Assembly (NCBI GenBank): GCA_017398335.1 | Contig: JAFQGK010000021.1 | Location: 27,283-91,282 of the forward strand | DNA: 64,000 nt | DNA from: Bacteroidales bacterium | Lineage (GTDB): Bacteria > Bacteroidota > Bacteroidia > Bacteroidales > UBA932 | Direction of reading: 5' to 3' | Part shown: one piece after another, positions 20,365 to 30,608 of the stretch | Layout of the letters: each line of letters starts with the position of its first letter | Numbering within the stretch: the stretch's first letter is position 1 | Notes under the pieces: model-generated | Told to the model about the DNA's origin: nothing | What the model saw: the letters and a program-made list of their open reading frames with translations, nothing else | The model's database searches: none | Made by a program: the position numbers and the translations under genes

Positions 20365-23148
20365 ATGGAAAAGAAGAATGATTATATTGAGATAACAGGC
20401 GCGAAGGCACATAACCTCAAGGGGGCATCATTGTCGATCCCGCGCGGAAAGTTTGTGGTCGTGACTGGACTGAGCGGCAGCGGAAAGTCCTCGCTGGCCT
20501 TTGATACGATATATGCAGAAGGGCAGAGACGTTATATGGATACCTTGTCGACTTATGCCAAGCATTTTATGGGTATATTGGAAAAGCCTGAGGTTGAATC
20601 CATTACGGGACTTAGCCCTATCATCGCAATCGAGCAGAAGACAACAGGCAATAATCCGCGCTCGACCGTGGGGACGATAACCGAGATTTATGATTTCCTT
20701 CGTCTTCTGTATGCTCGTGCATCGACTGCATATTCCCCACAGACCGGAAAGGAGATGGTCAGATATACGGACGAGCAGATAGTGTCTCTTATCATGGACA
20801 ATTATGCCGGTAGGAAATGCTATCTTCTTGCACCGGTGGTTCGAGGCAGAAAGGGACATTACAAGGAACTCCTTGAGCAGATGCGCAAGCGTGGATATAC
20901 ACAGATAAGGATTGACGGAGAGTTATTTGAACTTAATGAAATCACTGCCCTGGACCGTTACAAGCCGCATTTCATCGAACTTGTCATAGATCGTCTGAAG
21001 CCGTCGGCGAAGGATGAAAAGAGGATAAAGGATTCCGTGATGTCGGCCTTGAACATGGGAAAAGGCTCGCTTGCCATCATGGATGTGGAGACCTCTCAGA
21101 TCAATCATTATTCAAAGCATCTGGTTTGTCCGGACACCGGCATATCTCTGGCGGAACCGGCTCCGCACTCATTCTCATTCAATTCTCCTCAGGGATATTG
21201 TCCTCATTGCAAGGGATTGGGAATCATAGTGGATGTGAATATGGACAGCATCATCCCGGACAGGTCAGTATCAATCGCTGATGGCGGCATAATCCCGCTC
21301 GGCAAGATACGGGAGACAAAGAAGTTCGATGTCATAAGGTCGATTGCCAGAAAATATTCGTTTTCTTTATATGATCCTATCGCAGAACTGCCGGATGAAG
21401 TCATATCGCTGATTGTCTTCGGTTCGGATGAACTTTTCAGAGTGGGTGAAGGTACATCTTCGGAAATGGTTTCGTTCTCAGGTATTGTCGGGGATATCAA
21501 TGAAAAGATAGTATGTCCTGAATGCGGCGGTACGAGACTCAACAAGGAAACTACATATTTCAAGATAGACGGAAAGACCATTTCAGAGGTGGCGGCAATG
21601 GAAATAAGCCAGTTGAATGACTGGCTGTATTCTCTTGACGGAATATTCGGCAGGAGGGAGAGTACCATTGCCCGTGATATTCTTAAGGAACTGAAAGACA
21701 GGGTCGGTTTCCTGCTGGATGTAGGTCTTGACTATCTTTCGCTTGACCGTGCTACTGCTTCGCTCTCCGGCGGTGAGAGTCAGAGAATCAGGTTGGCGAC
21801 CCAGATAGGTTCCAAACTGGTCAATGTGCTTTATATCCTTGACGAACCCAGCATCGGACTTCATCAGAGAGATAATCGCAAGCTGATAGCATCGCTCAAG
21901 AAGTTGCGTGATGAGGGAAATTCCGTAATGGTTGTCGAGCATGATGCAGAGACTATGATGTCTGCGGACTGGCTGGTGGATGTGGGACCCGGTGCAGGAA
22001 AGGAAGGCGGTGAGATTTGCGTCAGCGCACCTCTGGATGTGCTTCTGGAGGGCCGCAAGGCTGATGAAAGGATGATTACCGGTCCGTCGGTGACCATGGA
22101 TTATCTTACGGGGGCAAAAGCTATAGAGGTGCCTTCTGAAAGGCGTACAGGCAATGGCCTGACTCTGGGTGTCCGTGGCGCGAGGGGTAATAATCTGAAG
22201 AATGTAGATGTGGATTTTCCGCTCGGAATGCTTATAGGCGTGAGTGGCGTCAGCGGAAGCGGTAAGTCTTCCCTGATAAACGAGACTCTTATGCCTGTTC
22301 TCAAGAATAAATTCTACAATGCTAAGCTTCAGCCTCTGCCTTATGATGATGTGGTCGGTATCAGGAATATAGATAAGCTTATTGAAATAGACCAGAGTCC
22401 GATAGGCCGTACTCCGCGAAGCAATCCTGCGACGTTTACAGGAGTGTTCAATGACATAAGGAATCTTTTTGAAGCGACACCGGATGCCAAGGTCCGTGGC
22501 TATAAGGCAGGCAGATTCTCCTTCAATGTTCCAGGAGGACGCTGTGAGGAATGCAAGGGAGCAGGTATCAAGGTCATAGAAATGAACTTCCTTCCCTCTG
22601 TGAATGTTGTTTGTTCAGAGTGTCGTGGCCGTCGCTACAAGAACGATACTCTTGCTGTGAAGTATAAGGGAAAGAATATCAATGATGTTCTTGAGATGCC
22701 GATCAGTGAGGCATATGAGTTCTTTGAAAATATACCTACGATCGCTCCTAAACTAAAGGCACTCGTGGATGTGGGACTTGGATATGTGCAGCTCGGACAG
22801 TCGGCGGTGACACTTTCAGGCGGGGAAAGCCAGAGAATGAAGCTTGCAGCGGAATTGGCCCGAAAGGGTACAGGAAATACGTTGTATATACTGGATGAAC
22901 CGACGACAGGACTCCATTTCGAGGATATAAAGGTTCTGCTGGATGTCCTTCAGCAGCTTGTCGAGCAGGGTAACACCGTGATAATAATTGAACATAATCT
23001 GGATGTGCTCAAGAGCGTCGACTATATATTTGACATGGGGCCGGAAGGCGGCAAGGCCGGAGGAATGATTGTTGCAGCGGGCACCCCGGAAGAATTGGCA
23101 CACAATTCTGAATCTGTTACAGGGCCTTTCCTGCGTGAAGTACTGTAA
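20365..23148 (+). CDS. uvrA: UvrABC excinuclease subunit A
   Basis: A 927-residue protein near the usual 940. Two ABC ATPase units are visible: Walker [10 protein letters not shown] (35-43) and GVSGSGKSS (about 628), signatures [12 protein letters not shown] and [12 protein letters not shown], each followed by YILDEP. Two zinc modules are present: CPHCKGLG, with CPECGGTRL in the insert, and CEECKGAG paired with CSECRGRRY. UvrA dimers find bulky DNA lesions and load UvrB in nucleotide excision repair. Full zinc and ATPase sites mark this as a functional UvrA rather than a resistance-type paralogue. Confidence 0.97.
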   Translation: MEKKNDYIEITGAKAHNLKGASLSIPRGKFVVVTGLSGSGKSSLAFDTIYAEGQRRYMDTLSTYAKHFMGILEKPEVESITGLSPIIAIEQKTTGNNPRSTVGTITEIYDFLRLLYARASTAYSPQTGKEMVRYTDEQIVSLIMDNYAGRKCYLLAPVVRGRKGHYKELLEQMRKRGYTQIRIDGELFELNEITALDRYKPHFIELVIDRLKPSAKDEKRIKDSVMSALNMGKGSLAIMDVETSQINHYSKHLVCPDTGISLAEPAPHSFSFNSPQGYCPHCKGLGIIVDVNMDSIIPDRSVSIADGGIIPLGKIRETKKFDVIRSIARKYSFSLYDPIAELPDEVISLIVFGSDELFRVGEGTSSEMVSFSGIVGDINEKIVCPECGGTRLNKETTYFKIDGKTISEVAAMEISQLNDWLYSLDGIFGRRESTIARDILKELKDRVGFLLDVGLDYLSLDRATASLSGGESQRIRLATQIGSKLVNVLYILDEPSIGLHQRDNRKLIASLKKLRDEGNSVMVVEHDAETMMSADWLVDVGPGAGKEGGEICVSAPLDVLLEGRKADERMITGPSVTMDYLTGAKAIEVPSERRTGNGLTLGVRGARGNNLKNVDVDFPLGMLIGVSGVSGSGKSSLINETLMPVLKNKFYNAKLQPLPYDDVVGIRNIDKLIEIDQSPIGRTPRSNPATFTGVFNDIRNLFEATPDAKVRGYKAGRFSFNVPGGRCEECKGAGIKVIEMNFLPSVNVVCSECRGRRYKNDTLAVKYKGKNINDVLEMPISEAYEFFENIPTIAPKLKALVDVGLGYVQLGQSAVTLSGGESQRMKLAAELARKGTGNTLYILDEPTTGLHFEDIKVLLDVLQQLVEQGNTVIIIEHNLDVLKSVDYIFDMGPEGGKAGGMIVAAGTPEELAHNSESVTGPFLREVL

Positions 23149-23164
23149 ATAAACATCATACATA

Positions 23165-24880
23165 ATGGAAGACATAAAGATTTATTGCGAAAACGACGCA
23201 AGTTATCATTCGTTTCCGATGGGAACGGATCTGAAATGCATATCGGCAGCAGTCTGCCCGTCAGTACCGTGCAAGAAGGGATCTGACAAGACCGAAGTTC
23301 TGGCTGCTCTTGTGGATAATCAGCTTAAGGAGCTGAGTTTCAAGGTTATGGCAACCCATAATGTGAGGTTTGTGGGCTATGACCATCCGGACGGCAGACG
23401 TACCTATATCCGCTCACTATGTTTTGTCCTCCAGAATGTCATACGCGAGAAATATCCTGACAAGGTCCTGGTCATCGACTATTCTCTGCCGAGCGGTCTT
23501 TATTGTGAGATACGTGAAAAAGAAGAACTGTATGACGGCAGGCCGAAAGTGTATTTCGCTACAGATGATGAGATAGAGGCCATTCAGTCAAGAATGGATG
23601 AAATAGTTGCAGCGGATATCCCTTTCATCAAGAGCAAGAAATGCCTCGATGAAGCGGTAAGTCTGTTTACAGCTAACGGACAGAAGGAGAAAGTGAATCT
23701 GGCGCGCTCTCTGGGTCGCCTTACTTATAGTGTGTATTCTCTTGATGGTCAGTATGATACGTTCTATGGTCCGTTGGTGCCATCGACTGGATGTCTAAGG
23801 ACATTCGACCTGATAGGCTTCAATAACGGTTTCTGTCTGCAGTACCCGATGGACGGAAATCCGGACAAGGTGCTTCCGCTCAAAAGACAGTCGAAACTTG
23901 CCAATGCATTGAAGGAACATTCTGACTGGTGCTCCATTATGGATGTGAAGGGTGTCGGAAGTCTTAATCAGGCGGTCAGGGATGGCAAGATCATCGACCT
24001 GATCAATCTTTCCGAGGCTCTCCACGAACGTAAGTATGCTGATATCGCCGACATGATATATTCCCGAAGGGGCAGCGTAAAGATTGTCTTCATCGCAGGA
24101 CCGTCGTCCAGCGGCAAGACATCCACATCCAAGAGACTGGCCATTCAATGTCGTATACTTGGTCTGAATCCTAAGGTTATAGAGCTGGATAACTACTTTG
24201 TGGACAGGGAGTTCACTCCTCGTGATGAAAACGGTGAATATGACTTCGAAGCTCTCGAAGCCATGGATCTGGATTTCCTCGGCAAGCAGCTGAACGAGCT
24301 TCTTGAAGGAAAGGAGGTGGAAATCCCGCGTTTTGATTTCAAGGAGGGACGCAGGTTCTTCAACGGAAACTTCATGAAGCTGGAGGATAAGGATATCCTG
24401 ATCATGGAAGGTATACATGCTCTTAACCCGGCCATGATTCCGGGTGTGGACAATTCCAAGGTCTTCCGTGTATATGCTTCGGCCCTGACTTCGCTCTCGG
24501 TGGATGAAAACAACAACATATCCACTTCGGACAACAGAATGCTTCGAAGGATGATACGTGACAACCGTACGCGCGGTATTGTTCCGGAGGATACTATTCT
24601 CAGATGGCAGAGCGTGCGCAGAGGAGAGAACCGCAACATCTTCCCATATCAGGAAAATTCGGATGCTATATTCAACTCCGCTCACATCTTCGAGCTTCCG
24701 GTATTGAAATATTATGCAGAGCCGCTCCTCAGGCGTATCGCTCCGAACTCTCCGGCCTATACTGAAGCTACCCGAATACTCAAGTTCCTCAGCTATATCG
24801 TGGAACTCTCGCCGCAGGAAATTGCAGCTATTCCTCCGACATCCATCCTACGAGAATTCATCGCCGGTCAGACCCTCTGA
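23165..24880 (+). CDS. Uridine-kinase-like nucleoside kinase with a ThrRS-like N-terminal domain
   Basis: A 571-residue protein. The N-terminal half (about 1-260) resembles the TGS and second additional domains of threonyl-tRNA synthetase (TYIRSLCFVLQNVIREKYP, SLPSGLYCEI). The C-terminal half is a uridine kinase/phosphoribulokinase domain with Walker A GPSSSGKTSTS (about 312-322), a Walker-B-like DILIMEGIHALN and an RMIRDNRTRG lid. Fusions of this kind are common in Bacteroidota and Firmicutes and annotated as nucleoside kinases; their true substrate and the purpose of the tRNA-synthetase-like part are not well known. It follows uvrA by 16 bp and may share its transcript. Confidence 0.85.
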   Translation: MEDIKIYCENDASYHSFPMGTDLKCISAAVCPSVPCKKGSDKTEVLAALVDNQLKELSFKVMATHNVRFVGYDHPDGRRTYIRSLCFVLQNVIREKYPDKVLVIDYSLPSGLYCEIREKEELYDGRPKVYFATDDEIEAIQSRMDEIVAADIPFIKSKKCLDEAVSLFTANGQKEKVNLARSLGRLTYSVYSLDGQYDTFYGPLVPSTGCLRTFDLIGFNNGFCLQYPMDGNPDKVLPLKRQSKLANALKEHSDWCSIMDVKGVGSLNQAVRDGKIIDLINLSEALHERKYADIADMIYSRRGSVKIVFIAGPSSSGKTSTSKRLAIQCRILGLNPKVIELDNYFVDREFTPRDENGEYDFEALEAMDLDFLGKQLNELLEGKEVEIPRFDFKEGRRFFNGNFMKLEDKDILIMEGIHALNPAMIPGVDNSKVFRVYASALTSLSVDENNNISTSDNRMLRRMIRDNRTRGIVPEDTILRWQSVRRGENRNIFPYQENSDAIFNSAHIFELPVLKYYAEPLLRRIAPNSPAYTEATRILKFLSYIVELSPQEIAAIPPTSILREFIAGQTL

Positions 24881-24920
24881 CGCTCTCTGGACCTGTGTAG
24901 GCTCCACGGGCGTTTGCCCA

Positions 24921-25673
24921 TCAGCCCTCGAAGGGTTCGTTGAACGGCATCAGGAATGGGTTAGTCATGCGTTCAGTGGCGATGGATGTGTCCGGGCCGT
25001 GGCCAGGGATTACGGTAATGTCACCGTCGAGTTCCATCAGCTTTCCGAAAATACCGGACATCAGTGAGTCATAATCGGCCCACTGGTTGTCCGTACGGCC
25101 TATGCTGCCCGCAAAGAGGGTGTCTCCGCTGAAAAGCACTTTTTCGGTACGTTCGAGGTAGCAGACACCGCCAGGGGTGTGACCGGGAGTTTCGATGACT
25201 TCAAAGTTCAGACTGCCTATGGAAATGGTGTCACCTTCCTTTACGGGACGGACGCTGTGAGTGAGAGCAGCATATCCCTGAATTCCTGCGGAACGAGCCA
25301 CAGCGTCCGTCCTGTCACTGGCAGTAGCCTGATGGCCCGTTCCATAGAATGGTTCCGGAGTCTTCAGACCGAAGGCAGGACATAGGGCAGGATTGGCCTC
25401 GTTTATGATGACCATATCGGCAGGGTGTATGTATACAGGGACATCATAGTGCCCTGCTGCCTCTGCAACTCCGTAAATATGGTCAAAATGACCGTGGGTG
25501 AGAAGTATCGCCTTTATGGTCAGGCCCTTGTTTTCTATGAATCTGTAAAGTATATCCCGTTCAGTCTCAGAATAGAAGCCCGGATCGACGATTGCGCTGT
25601 TTCCGTCTGCGTCCCAGACAACGCTGCATCTCTCTAAAAAGGCGTTGAATGTGAAATATTCGATATGTATCAT
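24921..25673 (-). CDS. Metallo-beta-lactamase-fold hydrolase (GloB/YcbL-like)
   Basis: A 250-residue protein with the metal-binding motif LTHGHFDH (His60, His62, Asp64, His65), a second ligand region ETPGHTPGG, SGDTLFAGSIGRTD and a final PGHGPDT. These are the glyoxalase II-type ligands for a dinuclear zinc or iron site. Likely a thioesterase of the hydroxyacylglutathione hydrolase type, though the thiol partner in Bacteroidota is unknown. It is transcribed leftward and converges on the kinase upstream; its promoter region is shared divergently with the deoxynucleoside kinase. Confidence 0.88.
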   Translation of the reverse strand: MIHIEYFTFNAFLERCSVVWDADGNSAIVDPGFYSETERDILYRFIENKGLTIKAILLTHGHFDHIYGVAEAAGHYDVPVYIHPADMVIINEANPALCPAFGLKTPEPFYGTGHQATASDRTDAVARSAGIQGYAALTHSVRPVKEGDTISIGSLNFEVIETPGHTPGGVCYLERTEKVLFSGDTLFAGSIGRTDNQWADYDSLMSGIFGKLMELDGDITVIPGHGPDTSIATERMTNPFLMPFNEPFEG

Positions 25674-25694
25674 CTAAAAATTTGATTAATGATA

Positions 25695-25702
25695 CAAAAA
25701 TA
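25695..25702 (-). promoter_or_regulatory. Probable -7 box (TATTTTTG) for the metallo-hydrolase
   Basis: The minus strand reads TATTTTTG, matching TAnnTTTG, 21 bp upstream of the ATG at 25673. No properly spaced TTG is seen. It sits back to back with the box at 25716 for the divergent kinase. Confidence 0.35.
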
Positions 25703-25715
25703 CAAAAAGAGTTGC

Positions 25716-25723
25716 TAAATTTG
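25716..25723 (+). promoter_or_regulatory. Probable -7 box (TAAATTTG) for the deoxynucleoside kinase
   Basis: TAAATTTG matches TAnnTTTG and lies 32 bp before the ATG at 25756. No TTG at the preferred distance. Confidence 0.35.
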
Positions 25724-25755
25724 CTAGATAATATGTACAATTTAAAACAGAAGAT

Positions 25756-26376
25756 ATGCATATCGCTATAGCAGGTAATATAGGCAGCGGAAAGACGACT
25801 CTCACGAAGATGCTCGCTGCTCATTACGGTTGGACTCCTAAGTTCGAATCAGTGGATTTTAATCCTTATCTGGCTGATTTCTATGAAGATATGGAGAGAT
25901 GGTCCTTCAATCTTCAGGTATATTTCCTGAACAAAAGGTTCAAGGATGTTGTGGATATCTCGAAGATTGATGATGTCATCATCCAGGACAGGACCATCTA
26001 TGAAGACGCCCGTATATTTGCGCCGAATCTTCATGGAATGGGGCTTATGAGCACCAGAGATTTCGAAAATTATTCAGATCTCTTCGACTTGATGATGTCT
26101 TTGGTTAATCCACCTGACCTCCTTATTTATCTCAGGAGCTCGATTCCTAATCTTGTAAGTCAGATCCAGAAGAGAGGACGTGAATATGAGAAGAGTATCA
26201 GAATCGATTATATCACAGGACTGAACGAGAGATATGAGAACTGGATCAATGCTTATCCTCATAAACTCCTTATTCTTGATGTTGACCGCATCAAGTTCGA
26301 GAACCGTCCGGAAGATTTTCAGGAGGTTACGGACAAGATAGATGCAGAACTGTTCGGATTGTTCAAAAACGAGTAA
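25756..26376 (+). CDS. Deoxynucleoside kinase
   Basis: A 206-residue P-loop kinase: GNIGSGKT at residues 7-14, then a DRTIYED motif equivalent to the DRS/ERS catalytic region of deoxyadenosine/deoxyguanosine kinases, and an RGREYEK.I lid with arginines that bind phosphate. It salvages deoxynucleosides by 5'-phosphorylation. Preference among deoxyadenosine, deoxyguanosine and others cannot be read. It is followed 10 bp later by an acyl-CoA ligase. Confidence 0.9.
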   Translation: MHIAIAGNIGSGKTTLTKMLAAHYGWTPKFESVDFNPYLADFYEDMERWSFNLQVYFLNKRFKDVVDISKIDDVIIQDRTIYEDARIFAPNLHGMGLMSTRDFENYSDLFDLMMSLVNPPDLLIYLRSSIPNLVSQIQKRGREYEKSIRIDYITGLNERYENWINAYPHKLLILDVDRIKFENRPEDFQEVTDKIDAELFGLFKNE

Positions 26377-26386
26377 ATAAACAAGT

Positions 26387-28297
26387 ATGGCAGAGAGACT
26401 TACTATAATTGATTTCGTTGAAAAGTATGTAGCACAATTTGCGAAGAATCCCTTCATCTGGGAGAAGAATCTGAATGCGAACGTTTGGGAGCCTATATCC
26501 TATGAGGATACATTGAAAAAGGCTAAGCGTATAGCTGCCGGTCTGATGGCCTTGGGTGTCCAGAAAGGGGAGAAGGTGTCATATCTCAGCGAGGGACGCG
26601 ATATGTGGATAATTGGTGAACTCGGTGTCCTGTATGCGGGTGCGGTCAATGTCCCTCTTTCCATAAAGTTGGAAGAATCCAATGACCTGGTGTTCAGAGT
26701 CAAGCACTCTGATTCGAAATACGTCATCACATCAAAGTTCCAGCTCCCTAAGATAAGAAAGATACTTCCGGAGTGTCCTATGGTGGAGAAAATCATCATC
26801 TTTGATGAGATTGCGGATCTTCAGGAAAACGAGATGTATATCGGGGATATCCTGAAGATGGGCGATGAGTTCCTTGCTGCAAATGAAGATCAGTTCATCA
26901 AGAGATACAGCTCGATAGGACCTGATGATTACGCCAACATCAGCTATACTTCGGGAACGACGGCAGATCCTAAGGGTATTCTTCTGACACACAGAAACTA
27001 TACTGCAAATGTGGAGCAGGCCCATTCTGTGATCGGTGTGACTCCGGAGGACAAGATGCTCATAATCCTGCCTCTTGACCACTGTTTCGCTCACGTTGCA
27101 GGTTTCTATACAATGATGTCTTATGGAGCATCCCTCGGTATGGTTCCTTCAGGAAAGACCGGTAAGGAAGCTCTCAGAAACATTCCCGGCAGTATCAAGG
27201 AACTGAAGCCTAATGTAATGCTTTCGGTTCCTACCTTAGCCAAGAGTTTCAAGAAGAATATCGAGACAACCATCAAGAAAAGTGGCCCGGCAGTAGAGAA
27301 ACTCTATAATTTCGCTCTCAGGAATGCAATCGCATATAACAAGGAAGGCTATAACAAGGGAACAGAATTCGTGGATATCTTCCGTAAGCCTCTTATGGTG
27401 CTGTTCGACAGGATCATCTTCAGGAAGGTACGTGAGGGACTCGGCGGGCATATGAAGTTCTTTGTCGGCGGAGGTGCCTTGCTTGATATTGACCTCCAGA
27501 GATATTACTATGCTATCGGAATCCCTATGTATCAGGGATATGGCCTTTCAGAGGCAACGCCTATCATTTCAGCGAACTCTCCTGCAAAGCACATATTCGG
27601 ATCTTCAGGAAAGGTTGTTTCGCCGATGGAGATAAAGATTCTTGATGCCGATGGCATAGAGCAGCCTTATGGTTCAAAGGGCGAAATCTGCATCAAGGGT
27701 GAGAATGTGATGGCCGGTTATTGGAAGAATCCGAAGGCGACAGCCGACACAGTAGTGGACGGATGGCTTCACACAGGTGATATGGGATATATGCGTGATG
27801 CAGAGATGCTGTATGTGGTAGGCCGCTTCAAGTCTCTGCTTATTTCGGCAGACGGAGAAAAATATTCACCGGAAGGAATTGAGGAAAATCTTGTCGAAAG
27901 CTCGAAGTACATTGACGGAGCGCTTCTGCACAACAGTCAGGATCCTTATACAATCGCTCTTGTAACTCCTAACAAGGAGGCCTTGAAAGCTTATGTGAAG
28001 GAACTTGGACTGGATCCGTCTTCTGATGAGGCTAAGATAAAGATGCTTGAGAAGATTCAGGAAGAGGTGAATATGTACAGGAAGGGTGGCAGATTGGCTG
28101 GTTCATTCCCGGAAAGATGGCTCCCTGCTGCTGTATGCGTACTTCCTGAACCTTGGACGGAGCAGAATCATTTCCTCAACAGCTCGATGAAGGTGGTGCG
28201 AGGCAGAGTTGAGGAAGCATATAAGGAGCATATGGAATACGCATATACACCGGAAGGAAAGAATATCATCAATAAGATGAACCTTGCTTCACTTTAA
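26387..28297 (+). CDS. Long-chain fatty acid-CoA ligase (AMP-forming)
   Basis: A 636-residue ANL-family enzyme with the P-loop SYTSGTTADPKG (about 186-197), the A5 motif YQGYGLSEATP, and the hinge/A7 region LHTGDMGYM followed by VVGRFKSLL. The length and the C-terminal extension match long-chain acyl-CoA synthetases (FadD15/FAA1 type). It activates fatty acids via acyl-AMP at the inner membrane face. Its TAA overlaps the queH ATG by one base, so translation is probably coupled. Confidence 0.92.
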   Translation: MAERLTIIDFVEKYVAQFAKNPFIWEKNLNANVWEPISYEDTLKKAKRIAAGLMALGVQKGEKVSYLSEGRDMWIIGELGVLYAGAVNVPLSIKLEESNDLVFRVKHSDSKYVITSKFQLPKIRKILPECPMVEKIIIFDEIADLQENEMYIGDILKMGDEFLAANEDQFIKRYSSIGPDDYANISYTSGTTADPKGILLTHRNYTANVEQAHSVIGVTPEDKMLIILPLDHCFAHVAGFYTMMSYGASLGMVPSGKTGKEALRNIPGSIKELKPNVMLSVPTLAKSFKKNIETTIKKSGPAVEKLYNFALRNAIAYNKEGYNKGTEFVDIFRKPLMVLFDRIIFRKVREGLGGHMKFFVGGGALLDIDLQRYYYAIGIPMYQGYGLSEATPIISANSPAKHIFGSSGKVVSPMEIKILDADGIEQPYGSKGEICIKGENVMAGYWKNPKATADTVVDGWLHTGDMGYMRDAEMLYVVGRFKSLLISADGEKYSPEGIEENLVESSKYIDGALLHNSQDPYTIALVTPNKEALKAYVKELGLDPSSDEAKIKMLEKIQEEVNMYRKGGRLAGSFPERWLPAAVCVLPEPWTEQNHFLNSSMKVVRGRVEEAYKEHMEYAYTPEGKNIINKMNLASL

Positions 28298-28884
28298 TGA
28301 AGAAAAAAGCAGAGACAATGGATATTCCTATGGAGCAGACTGAAGTTCTGCTCCATACTTGTTGTGCCCCGTGCTCCTCTGCAATAATAGAATATCTTTT
28401 GAAGAACGGCGTACGTCCGACCATATACTTCTGTAATCCTAATATTTATCCTTATGAGGAATATATGATCAGAAAGGAGGAATGCCGGAGATATGCGGAG
28501 GCTCTCGGACTTGACATAGTCGATGACGATTATGACCATGAGAACTGGCTCAAGGAAGTTGCCGGTCTTGAGAATGAGCCCGAAAGGGGAGGCCGCTGTC
28601 TCAAGTGCTTTAAGATCAGAATGTTGCGCACTGCGCGGTATGCCGAGGATAATGGTTTTCAACTTATTGCGACGACTCTGGCGTCCTCAAGATGGAAGTC
28701 TCTGGAGCAGATCAATGAAGCTGGAGAGTGGGCTTGTGCTCAGGTGCAGGGTGTGGTATGGTGGGACAGGAACTGGCGAAAAGGAGGACTTCAGGAACGT
28801 CGCCTGCAGATAATAAAGGAGTATGGCTTCTATAATCAACTGTACTGCGGATGTGAATTCAGTAATAAAACCAAGATACTATGA
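28297..28884 (+). CDS. queH: Epoxyqueuosine reductase QueH
   Basis: A 195-residue DUF208/QueH protein. The conserved cysteines are all present: HTCCAPC (Cys22, Cys23, Cys26), GGRCLKC (Cys101, Cys104) and YCGCEFS (Cys184, Cys186). QueH uses an iron-sulphur cluster and a further metal to reduce epoxyqueuosine to queuosine in tRNA, replacing QueG. It overlaps the upstream ligase by one base and the downstream GH125 gene by four (ATGA). The neighbours have no evident link to tRNA modification. Confidence 0.93.
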   Translation: MKKKAETMDIPMEQTEVLLHTCCAPCSSAIIEYLLKNGVRPTIYFCNPNIYPYEEYMIRKEECRRYAEALGLDIVDDDYDHENWLKEVAGLENEPERGGRCLKCFKIRMLRTARYAEDNGFQLIATTLASSRWKSLEQINEAGEWACAQVQGVVWWDRNWRKGGLQERRLQIIKEYGFYNQLYCGCEFSNKTKIL

Positions 28885-30326
28885 AAAGAATGCTTGTATT
28901 GGCAGCGGGTCTGGCAATGACACTGAACCTTGCTGCTCAGGACTACAGGTCCGAAAGACCTTCTGAAAAAAACCGACTCTTCACTTCTGAGGTCGTGGAA
29001 TTGAAGATTCAGGATGTAAAGGCAATGCTGGTCAATCCTAAGATTGCCTGGATGTTTGAGAATTGTTATCCGAACACTCTCGATACTACCGTGCACTTTG
29101 ACGAGGACGGTAACGGAGGAAGAGGAGATACATTCATCTATACAGGCGATATTCCCGCAATGTGGCTCAGGGATTCGGGAGCTCAGGTCTGGCCGTATGT
29201 GCGTTACACTGTTGCGGATGCGAATCTCCGCAAGATGATCGCGGGAACAATCTTGCGTCAGTTCAAGCTTATATGTATAGATCCTTATGCCAATGCATTC
29301 AATGACGGTCCTACCAGTGAAGGTCATAAGGACGATAAGACCGGTGCCCGCAACAATCCTAACGTCTTCGAGCGTAAGTGGGAGATCGATTCGCATTGCT
29401 ATCCGATCCGTCTGGCATATGAGTACTGGAAGACAACCGGAGACACATCAGTCTTTGGAGATGAGTGGCTCGATGCGATGGAACTGACACTGGAGGTGTT
29501 CAAGGAACAGCAGAGAAAGAAGGAGCATGGTGATTATATCTTCCTTAGAAAGACAGACCGTCAGCTTGATACAAAATGCTGTGTCGGTAAAGGTAATCCT
29601 GTCAAGCCATGCGGCCTTATCGCTTCATCTTTCCGCCCGTCTGATGACGCTACGACATTCGAGTTTCTGATACCGTCCAACTTCTTTGCAGTGAAGTCTC
29701 TCCGTCAGGCAGCTGAGATCCTTCTGACTGTGAATCAGCAGGTAAGGCTTGCCAAGGAATGCAACCAGCTTGCCGATGAGGTGGAAAAGGCTCTGAAGAA
29801 GCATGCTGTGGTAAAGCATCCTAAGTTCGGAAAGATCTACGCATATGAGGTGGATGGCTTCGGCAACGCGTTGATGATGGATGATGCCAATATCCCAAGT
29901 CTCCTCTCTCTGCCATATCTCGGTGCGGTAGAGGCAAACGATCCTATATATAAGAAGACCCGTAAGTTCGTTCTCAGCGAGTGGAATCCATATTTCTTCA
30001 AGGGAAAGGCAGGAGAAGGTATCGGTGGTCCGCATATCGGATATGATATGATCTGGCCGATGAGCATTATGATGAGGGCATTCACTTCTACAGATGACAA
30101 GGAAATCAAGAAGTGTGTCGAGATGCTCATGAATACCGATGCGGATACGGGATTCATGCACGAGTCTTTCCATAAGGACGATCCGGAGGATTTTACAAGA
30201 GAGTGGTTCGCATGGCAGAACTCACTTTTCGGAGAGCTTATAGTTCATCTTGTAGATAACGGAAAACTCGAACTTCTGAATTCCATCAAGGCTCCGAAGG
30301 TCAAGAAATCAGATAGAAAAAGGTAA
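28881..30326 (+). CDS. GH125 exo-alpha-1,6-mannosidase
   Basis: A 481-residue secreted protein: a Sec signal peptide (residues 1 to about 20, ending LAAQ) and no lipobox, hence soluble periplasmic. The sequence follows GH125: [23 protein letters not shown] region, [27 protein letters not shown], and late [19 protein letters not shown] and [23 protein letters not shown]125 enzymes remove alpha-1,6-mannose from N-glycans or yeast mannan with inversion. No SusCD, GH92 or GH38 partner lies nearby, so it probably acts on material imported by another locus. Four-base overlap with queH. Confidence 0.92.
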   Translation: MKRMLVLAAGLAMTLNLAAQDYRSERPSEKNRLFTSEVVELKIQDVKAMLVNPKIAWMFENCYPNTLDTTVHFDEDGNGGRGDTFIYTGDIPAMWLRDSGAQVWPYVRYTVADANLRKMIAGTILRQFKLICIDPYANAFNDGPTSEGHKDDKTGARNNPNVFERKWEIDSHCYPIRLAYEYWKTTGDTSVFGDEWLDAMELTLEVFKEQQRKKEHGDYIFLRKTDRQLDTKCCVGKGNPVKPCGLIASSFRPSDDATTFEFLIPSNFFAVKSLRQAAEILLTVNQQVRLAKECNQLADEVEKALKKHAVVKHPKFGKIYAYEVDGFGNALMMDDANIPSLLSLPYLGAVEANDPIYKKTRKFVLSEWNPYFFKGKAGEGIGGPHIGYDMIWPMSIMMRAFTSTDDKEIKKCVEMLMNTDADTGFMHESFHKDDPEDFTREWFAWQNSLFGELIVHLVDNGKLELLNSIKAPKVKKSDRKR

Positions 30327-30385
30327 AACGCATTTGCAATAAACACAAAAAATGCTCATTTTTGTATACTTGTAAATTTAAGATT

Positions 30386-30607
30386 ATGAAGACTTTTTTG
30401 TTTTTAGGCAATATAGGTGCCGGTGAAATCATTATCGTGGCTTTGGTGATACTTCTCCTCTTTGGAGGAAAGAAGATCCCGGAACTGATGAAAGGCCTCG
30501 GTAAGGGTGTCAGAAGCTTCAAGGAAGGTATCAACGATATAGAGAAGGAAATCAATCAGGAACCTTCTCAGGCAAAGAAGAACGAAACCGCAGATTCAGA
30601 GGAGTAA
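30386..30607 (+). CDS. tatA: Sec-independent translocase protein TatA
   Basis: A 73-residue protein from ATG 30386 (an in-frame TTG at 30362 is less likely). One N-terminal membrane helix ([19 protein letters not shown], about 8-26) is followed at once by the hinge [15 protein letters not shown] and an amphipathic then charged tail, the TatA/TatE plan. It forms the pore of the twin-arginine export system with TatC, whose gene begins one base after its stop. Confidence 0.94.
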   Translation: MKTFLFLGNIGAGEIIIVALVILLLFGGKKIPELMKGLGKGVRSFKEGINDIEKEINQEPSQAKKNETADSEE

Positions 30608-30608
30608 G

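Noticed and set aside
23795-24685. A 296-codon open frame on the minus strand
   Set aside because: It lies inside the uridine-kinase-like gene on the opposite strand and shows no domain or start signals.
24908-24919. Small hairpin GGGC-GTTT-GCCC between convergent genes
   Set aside because: A four-pair stem without a T tract is too weak to call a terminator.
30362-30385. N-terminal extension of TatA from a TTG codon
   Set aside because: TatA proteins start just before the membrane helix; the ATG at 30386 gives the normal form, and the extension overlaps promoter-like AT-rich DNA.
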